Assembly (NCBI GenBank): GCA_019419625.1
Contig: DXZO01000025.1
Location: 1 to 41,853, forward strand
Origin: Collinsella sp.
GTDB lineage: Bacteria > Actinomycetota > Coriobacteriia > Coriobacteriales > Coriobacteriaceae
Direction of reading: 5' to 3'
Length of the DNA: 41,853 bases
In this document: one piece after another, positions 41,553-41,853 of the stretch
Layout: the number at the start of each line of letters is the position of its first letter
Numbering within the stretch: the first letter of the stretch is position 1
Notes under the pieces: model-generated
The model's input: only the letters and a program-made list of their open reading frames with translations
Told to the model about the DNA's origin: nothing
Database searches by the model: none
Translations under genes and position numbers: made by a program

Positions 41553-41853
41553 CTTCTCTATATATAAGAACGCTTGGCGAACAAAACCTGCCTTTTACCG
41601 ACGGGAAACAAATAGCTGATACTTTTGGAGTAAAGTGGCGCTCCAGAGATGACCGATGCCTTAACACCTATAAACCAGCTGGTCATCGCCAATATCAGAA
41701 GCCAATGCTTCAGTTTTAACCTCAGTGATGCGACTGAGGGACCTATTCATTTGTGAACAAAATATGGAGTGCGCGATTCCCGCCCCCGGCGCCCCTCGGG
41801 TCTGGCAATATATCTCCTTGCCGCGCGGCCCGGTCGGACCGGATCAGCCGCCA
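41553..41853. other. Right-edge non-coding region with GC-rich inverted repeats
   Basis: No gene seen. Contains a hairpin CTCAGT-GATGCG-ACTGAG, then an abrupt GC-rich block in the last ~85 bp with palindromic pieces GCCGCGCGGC and CCGGTCGGACCGG. The block runs to the window edge, so its nature cannot be judged. Confidence 0.4.

Noticed and set aside
41392..41667. Minus-strand open frame near the right end
   Set aside because: Its central part is the complement of the T-arm and terminator repeat; no protein motif.

Overview
The window is the replication-origin region of a high-GC chromosome, most likely a Coriobacteriia of the Collinsella type. This is an inference from gene order and protein style; no 16S gene is present. 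Seven minus-strand genes (gyrA partial, gyrB, dciA, recF, dnaN, dnaA and an unusual GHKL-ATPase gene) point left. The plus-strand series rpmH, rnpA, yidD, yidC, khpB, rsmG, parA, parB points right. The two series diverge at about 8.61-8.96 kb. Non-coding stretches on both sides of dnaA (5283-5520 and 8614-8850) carry TTTTCAACA-type sites resembling DnaA boxes, which suggests a bipartite oriC. Three perfect parS sites lie just before parA.

From 14 to 24.7 kb there are rlmN (minus), ddl and an exonuclease-helicase of the DinG family (plus), a pair of WYL-domain regulators resembling PafB/PafC (minus), and a very large membrane protein that looks like a degenerate M28 peptidase carrying a roughly 675-residue acidic insertion. 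A small membrane protein follows it. From 24.8 to 28.2 kb a minus-strand gene encodes an LPATG-anchored surface adhesin with an N-terminal internal-thioester domain and a stalk of SpaA/Cna_B-like repeats.

From 28.5 to 40.2 kb are tRNA-Gly(CCC), purB, a solute-binding-protein plus GGDEF two-gene module, a TSCPD protein coupled to a Tat lipoprotein, an OmpR-type two-component system, purC coupled to a small membrane protein, an M29 aminopeptidase and tRNA-Lys(UUU). Both tRNA genes are followed by the same composite arrangement: a terminator, another copy of the T-arm sequence (inverted, or self-palindromic for Lys), small stable hairpins with GCGAAGC cores, then a direct copy of the tRNA 3' end. 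Behind tRNA-Lys lies a low-GC traX-like gene, and a degenerate copy of the post-tRNA segment is found on its far side, as expected of a small inserted island.

The items most worth following up are the GHKL-ATPase/PQ-rich/winged-helix protein co-transcribed with dnaA, the recurring tRNA-3'-end hairpin arrays, the M28 pseudo-peptidase, the SBP-GGDEF module and the thioester adhesin. All functions are read from sequence motifs without database searches.
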